Shown one piece after another: positions 23,836 to 32,796 of a stretch of DNA of 64,000 nucleotides. Within the stretch, counting starts at the first letter, position 1; every line of letters starts with the position of its first letter. The position numbers and the translations under genes are program-made. The notes under the pieces are model-generated. The model did not search any database. It had not been told where the DNA came from and worked only from the letters and a program-made list of their open reading frames with translations. Source of the DNA: an uncultured Mycoplasmatota bacterium. Its GTDB lineage: Bacteria > Bacillota_I > Bacilli_A > RF39 > UBA660. Location of the stretch: NCBI GenBank assembly GCA_900547225.1, contig URFW01000006.1, positions 1 through 64,000 of the forward strand. Direction: 5' to 3'.

Positions 23836-24438
23836 TTATGCTTTAATTAAACGATAACTATAGGTATAATCTGGATTAGTATCCAAATAATCTGAATAAT
23901 ATACATTAACAACTTTTACTAATGCATACTCATCTAATTCTTGATAACTGCTAGTTTCAATATTCTTTATTTTTTTGTAAGTTGAACCATCCAAAGCATA
24001 CCCATCTTCTGACGAATAAGTAGAATAAGAATCTTTTACTATTATCTCAGCATCTTTTGTTTCTACTACTTCTAAAATTCTTCCATCATTAGAAAAATAC
24101 ATACCATCAATTAATGCAGTATCCATGTTATGTTCTATTAAATAATCCTTTACTTGATTACCAGTAGCCACAATAGCCGCTGAACTATTATATGGTTTTT
24201 CTTTACTATGTTCATTTAATATATTACTATATTCATAATCTAGAAAGTAATCATCAAGCGTTTTTTCAACATCAACAGTTGGATACTCTAACTGGCTTAA
24301 TAAAATAGAATCTGTATTTTCTCTTTTTTTCTCATCTATATTATGAACTATACTAGTTGGAAATGATAGTATTAAAGTTCCACCTAATAAAATTGCTCCG
24401 GCTTTTAATATGTTTTTTAATTTATCATTATTTTTCAT
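23836..24438 (-). CDS. Unknown membrane-anchored protein
   Basis: 200 residues: a basic start, one hydrophobic segment (about 10-30, ILKAGAILLGGTLILSFPTS) that could be an anchor or signal peptide without a lipobox, then about 165 acidic, Tyr- and Ser-rich residues (DSYSTYSSEDGYALDG). No domain recognised. It lies downstream of topA with about 20 bases between, so it may be on the tail of that operon. Confidence 0.5.
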   Translation of the reverse strand: MKNNDKLKNILKAGAILLGGTLILSFPTSIVHNIDEKKRENTDSILLSQLEYPTVDVEKTLDDYFLDYEYSNILNEHSKEKPYNSSAAIVATGNQVKDYLIEHNMDTALIDGMYFSNDGRILEVVETKDAEIIVKDSYSTYSSEDGYALDGSTYKKIKNIETSSYQELDEYALVKVVNVYYSDYLDTNPDYTYSYRLIKA

Positions 24439-24458
24439 TTTTTACATTCCTTAATTTA

Positions 24459-26489
24459 TTAATTCTTTTTGTAATCGCAACCACTACACTTTACTATTCC
24501 TTCTTTATCAGCAACTAAAAGACTATGGCATTCAGGACATAACTCTCCAGTAGGCTTATCCCAAACAGCAACTTTACATTTTGGAAAATTACTGCATCCA
24601 TAAAATACTTTTCCTCTTTTAGTTTTTCTCTCAACTATTTTGCCACCACATTTAGGACAGTCGCAAACTTCAACTTGAGGTGCTTTTTCCTTTGGTTTAA
24701 TATATTTACATTCAGGATATCCAGAGCAAGCTTCAAATTTACCGTATCGTCCGTTTTTTATAACCATAGGCTTACCACATTTAGGGCATACTTCTCCGGT
24801 TTCTTCGTCTTCTTTTTTCTCCATCTTATCAAATGCGTTTTCAACTTCTGGTTCAAATTCCTTATAAAATGATTCTAGAATTTTATACCATACTTTCTTA
24901 CCTTCTGCTACCTTGTCTAAGTCTTCTTCCATCTTAGCTGTATATTTAACGTTTATTAAATCACTAAAGAATTCTTGTAATTTATCCGTCGTTGTAATTC
25001 CAACTTCAGTAGGATTAAGTTTTTTTTCTATTATTTTAACATATCCTCTTTGCGTTAAAGTACTAATTGTTGATGCATAAGTAGAAGGACGCCCTATTCC
25101 TAACTCTTCCATTGCTTTAATAAGCTTAGCCTCGGTATATCTTGCTGGAGGTTTAGTAAAATGTTGATCCTTTACTATTTCGTCTGCTATAAGTTCATCA
25201 TTTACTTTTAATTTAGGAAGAACCTTATCTTCTGATGACTCAAACTTACCATAAACTTTTAAGTAACCTTCAAATATAAGTACACTTCCTGTTGTTTTAA
25301 ACGTTGTGTTATTATTATCCAAAGTGATTGTTGTTTGATTTAACTTAGCATCTGCCATTAGGGAAGCAAGTGCTCTCACATAAATCATTTCATATAGTTT
25401 AAATTCATCTTTTGTTAGATATTTTTTTATAGAATCAGGCGTTCTATTTATACTAGATGGACGAATTGCCTCATGTGCATCTTGAACGTTTTCACGTTTT
25501 TTTGATTTCTTTACATAACCAATATATTCTTCACCATAATTTTCTTTAATAAAAGCATAGCTTGTTTTAATAAACTCATCAGATAATCTTACAGAATCAG
25601 TTCTCATGTAAGTTATTAAACCAATAGTATCATTTTCTATATCTATACCTTCATATAATTTTTGAGCTACCTGCATAGTTTTCTTAGCAGAAAAACCTAA
25701 TTTTGAAATTGCTTCTTGCTGCATAGTTGACGTAATAAAAGGATATTTAGAAGCTTTTTTCTTAGGCTTTGTTTCATAATTTGATATTACAAATTTGCTA
25801 TCTAAACCATCTATTACCTTATCAGTTTCTTCTTCTGTTTTTAAATCCGCCTTTTTACCGTCAACAGTATCTAAGGAAGCTTCCATATCGGCAAATTTAG
25901 CGGTTACAGTCCAGTATTCTTCTTCTTTAAAACTTTCTATTTCTCTTTCACGGTCTACTATTAGTTTAAGTGCAACAGACTGAACTCTACCTGCTGATTT
26001 ACCACCTGTTTTAGACTGCATTAATTTGCTTAACCTAAAGCCTATTATTCTATCTAATATTCTTCTGGTTTCCTGACTATGAACTAAATCATCATCTATT
26101 TTTCTAGTATGATTAAATGCATCTTTTACAACGTTTTTAGTAATTTCGTTAAAAACAACTCTTTCATACTCTTCATCTTTAAGTTGTAATGCATCTTTTA
26201 AATGCCAAGAAATAGCCTCTCCCTCGCGGTCAGGGTCGGTTGCAAGATAAACCATTTTAGCCTTTTCTGCATCTTTTTTTAGAGCTGTAATATCTTTTTT
26301 CTTACCCTTTATTGCAACATAATTAGGTTCAAAATGATTTTCTAAGTCAACACCAAATCCAAACTTACCTGATGTTGCAAGATCTCTTATGTGACCTTTA
26401 CTAGATACTACTTTATAATCACTGCCTAAATATTTTTCTATTGCTTTAGTCTTAGTAGGAGATTCCACTATTACTAAGTTTTTACTCAT
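24459..26489 (-). CDS. topA: DNA topoisomerase I
   Basis: Type IA topoisomerase that relaxes negative supercoils. 676 residues: TOPRIM domain (VIVESPTKTKAIEKYLG, and DPDREGEAISWHL), active-site tyrosine Tyr294 in LITYMRTDS, GRPSTYASTI, and three C-terminal four-cysteine zinc ribbons (CPKCGKP-CSGYPEC, CPKCGGK-CSNFPKC, CPECHSL-CSGC). Normal Bacillota length. It follows rnhB after four bases in an operon with rbgA. Confidence 0.98.
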   Translation of the reverse strand: MSKNLVIVESPTKTKAIEKYLGSDYKVVSSKGHIRDLATSGKFGFGVDLENHFEPNYVAIKGKKKDITALKKDAEKAKMVYLATDPDREGEAISWHLKDALQLKDEEYERVVFNEITKNVVKDAFNHTRKIDDDLVHSQETRRILDRIIGFRLSKLMQSKTGGKSAGRVQSVALKLIVDREREIESFKEEEYWTVTAKFADMEASLDTVDGKKADLKTEEETDKVIDGLDSKFVISNYETKPKKKASKYPFITSTMQQEAISKLGFSAKKTMQVAQKLYEGIDIENDTIGLITYMRTDSVRLSDEFIKTSYAFIKENYGEEYIGYVKKSKKRENVQDAHEAIRPSSINRTPDSIKKYLTKDEFKLYEMIYVRALASLMADAKLNQTTITLDNNNTTFKTTGSVLIFEGYLKVYGKFESSEDKVLPKLKVNDELIADEIVKDQHFTKPPARYTEAKLIKAMEELGIGRPSTYASTISTLTQRGYVKIIEKKLNPTEVGITTTDKLQEFFSDLINVKYTAKMEEDLDKVAEGKKVWYKILESFYKEFEPEVENAFDKMEKKEDEETGEVCPKCGKPMVIKNGRYGKFEACSGYPECKYIKPKEKAPQVEVCDCPKCGGKIVERKTKRGKVFYGCSNFPKCKVAVWDKPTGELCPECHSLLVADKEGIVKCSGCDYKKN

Positions 26490-26492
26490 AAT

Positions 26493-27128
26493 TTATGCCT
26501 CCTTATTTGTTTTATGTTCCTCAATGTATTTTTTAACAGGTCCATATGTACGCCTATATCCGTCAATTATACCATACTTTTCTATTAGTTCAAGGTGTTT
26601 TTTTGTCGGATAACCCTTATGTTTTTTAAATTCGTATTCTGGATGTACTTTATCTATTTCATACATTATTCTATCACGAGTTACTTTTGCTATTACTGAT
26701 GCTGCCGCAATCGTTATACTTTTAGCATCACCTTTTATTATGGCCTCATGTGGCACACTTGTAAATCCATCAAGTGGCATAGCGTCCGTTATTATGTAAT
26801 CAGGCTTTACTTTTAAAGAGTTAGTCGCTCTTAGCATTCCTTGTCTTGATGCTTCATATATGTTTATTTTATCTATTTCATCTGCTTCTACTATGGAAAC
26901 TGAAACTGCAAGAGCCTTTTGCATTATAACCGGATAATACTCTTCCCTTTTCTTTTCTGATAGCTTTTTAGAATCATTTAAACCTTCCAAGACAAAATCA
27001 TGTGGAAGTATTACTGATGCTGCAACAACAGGTCCAAAAAGTGGCCCCCGGCCTGCCTCATCACAGCCAGCAATATTTTCATAACCTAAGTTCCATAACT
27101 TTTTTTCATTTTCATATAAGTCGGTCAT
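26493..27128 (-). CDS. rnhB: Ribonuclease HII
   Basis: Cuts RNA in RNA-DNA hybrids and at single ribonucleotides in DNA. 211 residues with the type II active site GCDEAGRGPLFGPVVAA, the ITDAMPLDG aspartate and the ASVIAKVTRDR motif. The ATG overlaps the stop of the upstream gene by one base (TAATG). RNase HIII is also encoded in the window (60043-60984). Confidence 0.97.
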   Translation of the reverse strand: MTDLYENEKKLWNLGYENIAGCDEAGRGPLFGPVVAASVILPHDFVLEGLNDSKKLSEKKREEYYPVIMQKALAVSVSIVEADEIDKINIYEASRQGMLRATNSLKVKPDYIITDAMPLDGFTSVPHEAIIKGDAKSITIAAASVIAKVTRDRIMYEIDKVHPEYEFKKHKGYPTKKHLELIEKYGIIDGYRRTYGPVKKYIEEHKTNKEA

Positions 27129-27733
27129 TATTTATGAGCTCCCATATTCTTTTTACTGTTTAAGTATTTATTATAAAATAAACTTGCTAATATTTTAATA
27201 TAATCATCAACCGAGTAATGTTTATCACCTATAATCAGTTTTCCATCTAAAGCTTCTTCTAATTCTTCATCAGAATCACATGACTGTTTAAGTGATTGTA
27301 AACATACTAAAGATAAATTATGCTTAGTTCCATATGCACTATAATCAGGTTCTGTTAACACAGTATTACCATATACATTTTTTTTACCACTTGCTTCTAA
27401 AACCAAGTTTCTAATAAAAATACGTTTATAATTTACAAGACCTTTTGAAAACGTCTTTTTCTCAATTATATCATTATTAAAATTAACATTTTCCAACACT
27501 GCTGCTAATTTACATAACTCACTGTTAGAAAAGTCTAATATTGATAAGTTATTATATATAATTTTTTCTATTTCTTTGCTTGTTAATTTTGCAAATCCGA
27601 GTAATTCATATATTTTTTTTAACCTATCATCTAAATCTATATCATTATTGTCTAAAGAATCATATCTTAATATTTTTGCTATTGTTTCATCATTCATCCC
27701 TAAACTTTTAATATAACTAAGTTTTTCATCCAT
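27128..27733 (-). CDS. Unknown helical protein of the rbgA-rnhB operon
   Basis: 201 residues, predicted all-helical. The first half has repeating short helix pairs (LGMNDETIAKILRYDS; LTSKEIEKIIYNNLSILDFS), reminiscent of helical repeat proteins such as mTERF-like folds, but I would not assign it. The middle (GKKNVYGNTVLTEPDYSAYG) looks conserved. It is locked between rbgA (two-base gap) and rnhB (one-base overlap), so it is expressed with ribosome-assembly and DNA-maintenance genes. Confidence 0.6.
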   Translation of the reverse strand: MDEKLSYIKSLGMNDETIAKILRYDSLDNNDIDLDDRLKKIYELLGFAKLTSKEIEKIIYNNLSILDFSNSELCKLAAVLENVNFNNDIIEKKTFSKGLVNYKRIFIRNLVLEASGKKNVYGNTVLTEPDYSAYGTKHNLSLVCLQSLKQSCDSDEELEEALDGKLIIGDKHYSVDDYIKILASLFYNKYLNSKKNMGAHK

Positions 27734-27735
27734 TT

Positions 27736-28611
27736 TTACACCTCATCAAAAGTTACTTTGCCTAACTTTCCCTCTCTTAAATCCTTTATTATTATGCTAG
27801 ATACTTTATCATAATCAATATCTCCACCTGATACTATGCATCCTCTTTTTTTACCAATCGCCTCATATGCCAAGATGACATCATCATTATCATAGTTTAT
27901 GTTCCCATATCTTTTAAATAAATTATCTGGGTATTTTTTATCCATCTTATCAAGAATATAACAAGCAACCTTACCAAGCGGCAGGATTTCTTCTTTTATT
28001 GCAGAAAATGACGCTAAGTTATAAGCTTGATTTTCATCATCTATTTTAGGCCACAATATACCAGGAGAATCTAAAAGTTCTAAATCCTTATTTATTCTAA
28101 TCCAAGAAAGCTTTTTAGTAACACCTGGTTTATCTCCTGTTACAGTAGCTTTTTTACCTACTAATCTATTTATTAGGGTGGACTTTCCAACGTTTGGTAT
28201 TCCAATTATTAAAGCTCTATAAGCACGCTTTTTAAGGCCTTTTGCTTCTCTTTTATCATCTAGATTTTTAAGTAAAAGACTAGTTGCACTATATATATCA
28301 GATAATCCTTTGTTATTAATTAAATCTACCATTACAACTTTATAACCTTCTTTTTCATACATTTTAGCACACATACTAGTTTTATTTATGTCACATAAAT
28401 CAGTTTTAGTCATAATTATAATCTTAGGTTTATCTTTTATTAAGTCATCTACATCCTTTATCTTAGATGAAAAAGGTATTCTTGCATCTACTACTTCATA
28501 GATAATGTCCACCATGTTAATGTTTTCTTTTATAAGCCTTCTTGTTTTAGCCATATGGCCTGGATACCAGTTTATGTTTGTTTTTCGAGAACTTTTTTCT
28601 TCACTACTCAT
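27736..28611 (-). CDS. rbgA: Ribosome biogenesis GTPase RbgA (YlqF)
   Basis: Circularly permuted GTPase needed for late assembly of the 50S subunit. 291 residues; G4 (TKTDL) precedes G1 (GIPNVGKST) and G3 (DSPG), the hallmark of the YlqF/YawG group. The start NINWYPGHMAKTRR is characteristic. I place the start at the ATG ending at 28611, after AAAGGTAGTG; a GTG at 28620 is inside that ribosome site. First gene of the rbgA-unknown-rnhB-topA operon, the order known from several Bacilli. Confidence 0.95.
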   Translation of the reverse strand: MSSEEKSSRKTNINWYPGHMAKTRRLIKENINMVDIIYEVVDARIPFSSKIKDVDDLIKDKPKIIIMTKTDLCDINKTSMCAKMYEKEGYKVVMVDLINNKGLSDIYSATSLLLKNLDDKREAKGLKKRAYRALIIGIPNVGKSTLINRLVGKKATVTGDKPGVTKKLSWIRINKDLELLDSPGILWPKIDDENQAYNLASFSAIKEEILPLGKVACYILDKMDKKYPDNLFKRYGNINYDNDDVILAYEAIGKKRGCIVSGGDIDYDKVSSIIIKDLREGKLGKVTFDEV

Positions 28612-28893
28612 TTTGATCACTACCTTTACTTTCGCTTATTAACCATACTTTGTTTATTATTAAGTATATTCAGTTGATATTTGCATATATCGATATTTAT
28701 TAAACGTTATACTAATATTATAATCACTCTTCAAATCATATATATTTAAAAATCATAAATGGTTATTTACAGATTATTACCAATAGGTTATTTCCCCACT
28801 TTATATATTATAACATATTATTTTTATCTTTTATTTCAATATTTTTTATATTAATAATATTAGAGAACATACAAATATATAAATGATACATGA
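28612..28893. other. Gene-free AT-rich stretch
   Basis: About 280 bases with no frame that looks coding, no tRNA and no strong hairpin. It should hold the promoter of the rbgA operon; several TATAAT-like words occur but none has a convincing -35 at the right distance. Confidence 0.5.
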
Positions 28894-28921
28894 AAGGACA
28901 GATTAGATAAAATCTGTCCTT
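28894..28921 (-). terminator. Terminator of the DUF2625 gene
   Basis: AAGGACAGATT (28894-28904) pairs perfectly with AATCTGTCCTT (28911-28921), loop AGATAA. The T-tail on the minus strand is short (TTTCATGT), so efficiency is uncertain. Confidence 0.55.
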
Positions 28922-28963
28922 GATTTAACTCTTTGTCTTTTTATTTTAATTACTATACTTTGT

Positions 28964-29551
28964 TTATTCGTTTAGCATTGAACTTAAATCAAAATTTAAT
29001 CTTATTAATTCATCAATTGGAATTATCTTTCTACTTCTTTTTTCAATATCACATTCAAATGGCAACAGTGGGTAAAGTGAAAATCCATCAGCTATACCAA
29101 GTTTCTTACAGTCTTCCTTCCAATTGGCCCATCTTAAACCTTTGTAAAAATCATTTACATCTTCTTCATAGTTTAATATCCAATATATAAATTCAGTGTA
29201 ATATAACTCTAAGTTTTCCCATTTGTTAGTATCCGGAGCATAATAATATACGTCTTTATTTTTAAGTGCAAATACACCGCCTAAAACGTCTTCTCCTATT
29301 AATATATCCATGAAATCATCTTTATTATATAGTTTATTTTTTTCAATTACGTTTAAAGCTCCACATCCATATATTCTTATCCAATTATCAACTATAAAAC
29401 CACCACAATTTATAAATTGATCATAAAAAAACCTATCATTATACATATCATATTTATTTTTAAACTCACGTACAATTTCACTATTAGTATCTTTATAAGT
29501 AATAACATTTTTCTTACTTTTTAATTCACTCAATAATCTCTCAGATTTCAT
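28964..29551 (-). CDS. DUF2625 family protein
   Basis: 195 residues. The order of conserved stretches GGFIVDNWIRIYGCG, LIGEDVLGGVFALKN, DVYYYAPDTNKWENLELYYT, FIYWILNYEEDVNDFYKGLRW and a final SRKIIPIDELIRL matches DUF2625, a family of unknown biochemical role found scattered in many bacteria. It probably arrived as an accessory gene together with the small nucleotidyltransferase-like gene upstream. Confidence 0.85.
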   Translation of the reverse strand: MKSERLLSELKSKKNVITYKDTNSEIVREFKNKYDMYNDRFFYDQFINCGGFIVDNWIRIYGCGALNVIEKNKLYNKDDFMDILIGEDVLGGVFALKNKDVYYYAPDTNKWENLELYYTEFIYWILNYEEDVNDFYKGLRWANWKEDCKKLGIADGFSLYPLLPFECDIEKRSRKIIPIDELIRLNFDLSSMLNE

Positions 29552-29576
29552 TATTTCACAGCTTCCTTTCTATTTA

Positions 29577-29984
29577 TTATTTAAAATCGATTTTATTCTT
29601 TATATAATTTTCTACAATGGGAATTCTCACTTTATCTTTACCTCTTGCGCTTTGTTTTAAATATTCATAATACTCATTTATATTCTGAAGATAATATTCT
29701 CCGTTATATTCCGGTTTATACTTAAGCTTATCTTTATCACCATCGCAAACACATTCAACTTTATCATTAACTATATACCAACCATTTTCTTTTCTAATTA
29801 GGCTATAATTCTTCTTTAATTCTTCTAGTCCCTTATTTGTTACCGCAATATCTAAATCTCCAGCATCATCATAAATACCTCTTAAGACAAGTGCTCCAGA
29901 CGATAATATCCAAAATTCATTTTTATCAATTTTTAAACTTTCTATTAACTTTAAAAGTTCATCTTTTTTCATTCTTTTATTCAT
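29577..29984 (-). CDS. Nucleotidyltransferase-fold small protein
   Basis: 135 residues with SSGALVLRGIYDDAGDLDIAV, a G-x-L-x-x-R-x12-D-x-D pattern like the metal-binding strand of the nucleotidyltransferase fold (AbiEii/MNT or kanamycin transferase relatives), and a later acidic strand (KVECVCDGDKDKL). The usual GS motif is reduced to SSGA, so activity is plausible but unproven. Start taken as the ATG ending at 29984 with AGAGGA before it. It could be the catalytic half of a toxin-antitoxin pair, but no partner is visible. Confidence 0.6.
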   Translation of the reverse strand: MNKRMKKDELLKLIESLKIDKNEFWILSSGALVLRGIYDDAGDLDIAVTNKGLEELKKNYSLIRKENGWYIVNDKVECVCDGDKDKLKYKPEYNGEYYLQNINEYYEYLKQSARGKDKVRIPIVENYIKNKIDFK

Positions 29985-30022
29985 TTTTATTCCTCTATTA
30001 AGCAAAAATTAGATTAAAACAT

Positions 30023-30544
30023 TTATTTTACTTTCTTAATCTTATTTATAGGAAAAATTCTTAAATTTACCTTACCTAAAATATCTTTCTTATCAAATAA
30101 TCCTATAACTCTTGAGTCCGTTGAATTAGGCCTATTATCACCAACTACCAAATACTTATCTCCAGGTATTGTTAAGTATCCTATTTCCTCTAACTTAAAG
30201 TCATCAGTATCTTGGTGTGTAAAATTTTCATCAACTTTAAAACCATCGACGTACAAGTTTCCTTTTTTATATTCTATATGTTCCCCTGGAAGTCCAATAA
30301 CTCTTTTTATTATTTTTTCATCATTCCAGGAAACTACAACAACGTCAAACCTTTTTACTCCGTTTAGCTTATAATCTAGTTTATTTAGTAAAACAATGTT
30401 ATTGTTATATAAAGTCGGCTCCATAGATGGTCCATCTACAATTGCAGGGGTTATTATAAACGTTCTTACAAGTACTACTAATATTACAACTAAAACATAT
30501 GGATATATATCTTTTACTATCTTTTTTATTCTTTCCTTTTTCAT
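30023..30544 (-). CDS. lepB: Signal peptidase I
   Basis: Removes signal peptides from secreted proteins at the outer face of the membrane. 173 residues, one N-terminal transmembrane helix (about 14-32), catalytic Ser40 in GPSMEPTL and Lys80 in EKIIKRVIGLPGE, plus the conserved GDNRPNSTDSR box. Single-anchor form typical of Gram-positives. It lies downstream of rplS, separated by a terminator. Confidence 0.97.
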   Translation of the reverse strand: MKKERIKKIVKDIYPYVLVVILVVLVRTFIITPAIVDGPSMEPTLYNNNIVLLNKLDYKLNGVKRFDVVVVSWNDEKIIKRVIGLPGEHIEYKKGNLYVDGFKVDENFTHQDTDDFKLEEIGYLTIPGDKYLVVGDNRPNSTDSRVIGLFDKKDILGKVNLRIFPINKIKKVK

Positions 30545-30558
30545 CTTTACTCACCTAT

Positions 30559-30586
30559 CAAAAAATAAGGCATAAATAGCCTTATT
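30559..30586 (-). terminator. rplS terminator
   Basis: AATAAGGC (30564-30571) pairs with GCCTTATT (30579-30586), loop ATAAATA, followed by T-rich sequence on the minus strand. It includes the rplS stop codon. Confidence 0.75.
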
Positions 30587-30923
30587 AGTTTCTTTCTTTT
30601 AATTTCCATTGACCAACGATATCTCTTGCATAGTAAAGTTTAGCACGTCTTGCTTTACCTTTTCTTACTACTTCAATAGAATCAAGTTTTGGTGAATGAA
30701 TTGGGAATATTCTTTCAACTCCAATACCGCTAGACATCTTACGTACTGTAAATGTTTCAGATACACCATAACCTTTACGAGAGATTACAACGCCTTCAAA
30801 AGCTTGTACTCTTTCTTTTTTACCTTCGATTATTCTAACACCTACTCTAACAGTATCACCAACTCTAAATTCTGGTACGTTAGGATTTAATTGTTTGTTT
30901 GTAATTTCTTCAATCTTATTCAT
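30585..30923 (-). CDS. rplS: 50S ribosomal protein L19
   Basis: 112 residues with the L19 core: FRVGDTVRVGVRIIEGKKER, VQAFEGVVISRKG, SETFTVRKMSSGIGVERIFP and HSPKLDSIEVVRKGKARRAK. L19 sits at the 30S-50S interface. AGAAAGGAG precedes the ATG. It has its own promoter and a hairpin leader that fits autoregulation. trmD and rimM lie just upstream, the common rimM-trmD-rplS order. Confidence 0.98.
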   Translation of the reverse strand: MNKIEEITNKQLNPNVPEFRVGDTVRVGVRIIEGKKERVQAFEGVVISRKGYGVSETFTVRKMSSGIGVERIFPIHSPKLDSIEVVRKGKARRAKLYYARDIVGQWKLKERN

Positions 30924-30939
30924 TTTCTTAGTTCTCCTT

Positions 30940-31004
30940 TCTAAAACTTATAACCAGCAATCATGCAAAATAATATATATGCGGCGGATTGCCTTTTTTC
31001 AAAC
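30940..31004 (-). promoter_or_regulatory. Putative L19 leader hairpin
   Basis: Between the promoter and rplS the minus strand carries GCAATC (30987-30992) paired with GATTGC (30957-30962) around an inner ATGC/GCAT stem. Bacillota rplS genes often have a structured autoregulatory leader (L19 leader); position and simple hairpin fit, but I cannot match the consensus base by base. Confidence 0.45.
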
Positions 31005-31010
31005 ACTAAA

Positions 31011-31039
31011 ATTCTATCACATAATTAACTATTATGCAA
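31011..31039 (-). promoter_or_regulatory. Promoter of rplS
   Basis: Minus strand TTGCAT (31034-31039) and TAGAAT (31011-31016), 17-base spacer, giving a leader of about 80 bases before rplS. Confidence 0.6.
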
Positions 31040-31050
31040 GTATTTGTTTA

Positions 31051-32277
31051 TTAGTATCTTTCATTTAAAACTGAATTTCTAATGGATTTATTTTTTACAA
31101 ATTCATTTACCAATTTATTTATGTTTTGAATTACAAAATCCAAAGCTTCTTTACTTAGAAAATTAGAATAAACCTTTATTATCATAGATTTTAACATTTC
31201 AGATTCTCCAAGCACTCTTGAAGTCGCTTCATTATCATCTGTTTGAAGAGCCATGTTTAATCTATAATTTAATATATCTATTTTCTTTCTAATGTTTTTC
31301 ATCGCAACTTTTGATGCAAATGATGTTTTTACAATAAGGATTTTTGTTATATCTCCATCTTTATTTCTTCCCTTTAACTTGTAGCCTTCTAATTTTTTAG
31401 GATCAAATATCGTTATTGCAACTAATTTTTCTTCTAGTGAAAGTTTATAAACTGTGTTTTTAGTTTCTTTTTTCGTAACCTTTTTTGGAGTTTTCTTTTC
31501 TTCTACAGCATCTTTTTTATCTTCTTTAATTTCGGTTACCTTAATGTTTTTAACATCATCCATTGATATTTTAAAACCACTTTTTTTCATACCACCTTTT
31601 TTCAAAATCATTTTCTTTCTTAAAAGGTCTGGTCTTTTTTCTTTTGTTACAAGAAGTCTTTGCTCTTTTCTCCATTCATCAATTTTTTTATGATCTCCTG
31701 ATAATAATACTTCAGGAACCTTCATGCCTTTATAGTTTCTTGGTTTGGTATAAGTTGGATAGTCAAGCAAGTTTTCATTAAATGAATCTATTTCGTGTGA
31801 TTCTTCTTCTATTACTCCAGGAAGCAATCTTACAACAGAATCAGTAATAACCATCGATGGTAATTCTCCTCCGGTTAAAACATAATCTCCTATTGATATT
31901 TCTTCATCACAAAGCGAACTTATTCTCTCATCGAATCCCTCGTAATGGCCACATATAAATATTAAGTGTTCTTCCTTTGATAGTTCATATGCTTTTTTTT
32001 GTGTGTAAGGTTTTCCTTGAGGAGAAAGCATGATAACCTTTGATTTATCAGTTTTTAGGCTTTCTACTGCATCATATATTGGTTGACACATTAAAACCAT
32101 ACCAGCTCCTCCACCATAAGGAGTATCATCCACTTTTTTATGTTTATTTTTTGCAAAATCTCTAAAATTACAAGTATTTATTTCTACTTTCTTAGATTCT
32201 ATCGCTCTTTTTATAATTGATTCGTTTTTAAATCCATCAAACATTTCTGGAAAAAGTGTTAATATATCTATTTTCAT
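31051..32277 (-). CDS. trmD: tRNA (guanine37-N1)-methyltransferase TrmD with long C-terminal extension
   Basis: Residues 1-225 are a full SPOUT-knot TrmD: ILTLFPEMFDGF, DDTPYGGGAGMVL, VIMLSPQGKPYTQKKAYELS, FICGHYEGFDERI, GDYVLTGGELPSMVI and EVLLSGDHKKIDEWR. It methylates G37 next to the anticodon and prevents frameshifting. The family normally ends near residue 240. Here a Lys/Glu-rich linker (226-275) and a helical domain of about 130 residues (276-408) follow, without a stop or ribosome site between. The ATG overlaps the rimM stop by four bases (ATGA). I do not recognise the extra domain. Confidence 0.95.
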   Translation of the reverse strand: MKIDILTLFPEMFDGFKNESIIKRAIESKKVEINTCNFRDFAKNKHKKVDDTPYGGGAGMVLMCQPIYDAVESLKTDKSKVIMLSPQGKPYTQKKAYELSKEEHLIFICGHYEGFDERISSLCDEEISIGDYVLTGGELPSMVITDSVVRLLPGVIEEESHEIDSFNENLLDYPTYTKPRNYKGMKVPEVLLSGDHKKIDEWRKEQRLLVTKEKRPDLLRKKMILKKGGMKKSGFKISMDDVKNIKVTEIKEDKKDAVEEKKTPKKVTKKETKNTVYKLSLEEKLVAITIFDPKKLEGYKLKGRNKDGDITKILIVKTSFASKVAMKNIRKKIDILNYRLNMALQTDDNEATSRVLGESEMLKSMIIKVYSNFLSKEALDFVIQNINKLVNEFVKNKSIRNSVLNERY

Positions 32278-32759
32278 GATAAAAGTCCTTTCACTTCATA
32301 TACAGATACTTTTTTATTTTTAATATCAATTTCTTTTATAAAAGCATCAACATATGGAATCATAATGTTATTATCAAGCACTAAAACTTCATTTGCAGGA
32401 GTATCTAATACATCTTTTATAACACCAATTGTTTTATCATTTATTATAACATCAAATCCAATTAAATCAACTGATAAAAACTTATTTTTATCAAGTTTTA
32501 ATTCATCTTTATTAATGTATACGAAAGAGCCTTTTAAATGTTCAATTAAATTAATGTCATAGTTATCTTTAAATGTTACCATATCAAAGTTTTTATGTTT
32601 CCTATAAGTTTCAACAACATACTCTTTCTTATCTTTACCAACGTAAAACTTAAATCCTTTTATAAACACTTTATCTTTATGTCTAAAATTAGATAATATT
32701 CTAACTTCACCTTTAATACCATGAGTATTAACTAATTTTCCAATATATAAATAATTCAT
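32274..32759 (-). CDS. rimM: 16S rRNA processing protein RimM
   Basis: Assembly factor for the 30S head. 161 residues: N-terminal beta-barrel (YIGKLVNTHGIKGEVRILS) and C-terminal PRC-barrel-like domain (LIGFDVIINDKTIGVIKDVL, NEVLVLDNNIMIPYVDAFI). Ends in TGA, sharing ATGA with the trmD start, which is strong evidence for coupling. Confidence 0.95.
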   Translation of the reverse strand: MNYLYIGKLVNTHGIKGEVRILSNFRHKDKVFIKGFKFYVGKDKKEYVVETYRKHKNFDMVTFKDNYDINLIEHLKGSFVYINKDELKLDKNKFLSVDLIGFDVIINDKTIGVIKDVLDTPANEVLVLDNNIMIPYVDAFIKEIDIKNKKVSVYEVKGLLS

Positions 32760-32796
32760 ATTTTATCTCTCCCATCAAGTAAAAATAGTTTAACTT

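Noticed and set aside
24460..24870. Plus-strand frames rich in Phe over the topA zinc ribbons
   Set aside because: They mirror the Lys/Glu-rich topA coding strand and lack starts with ribosome sites.
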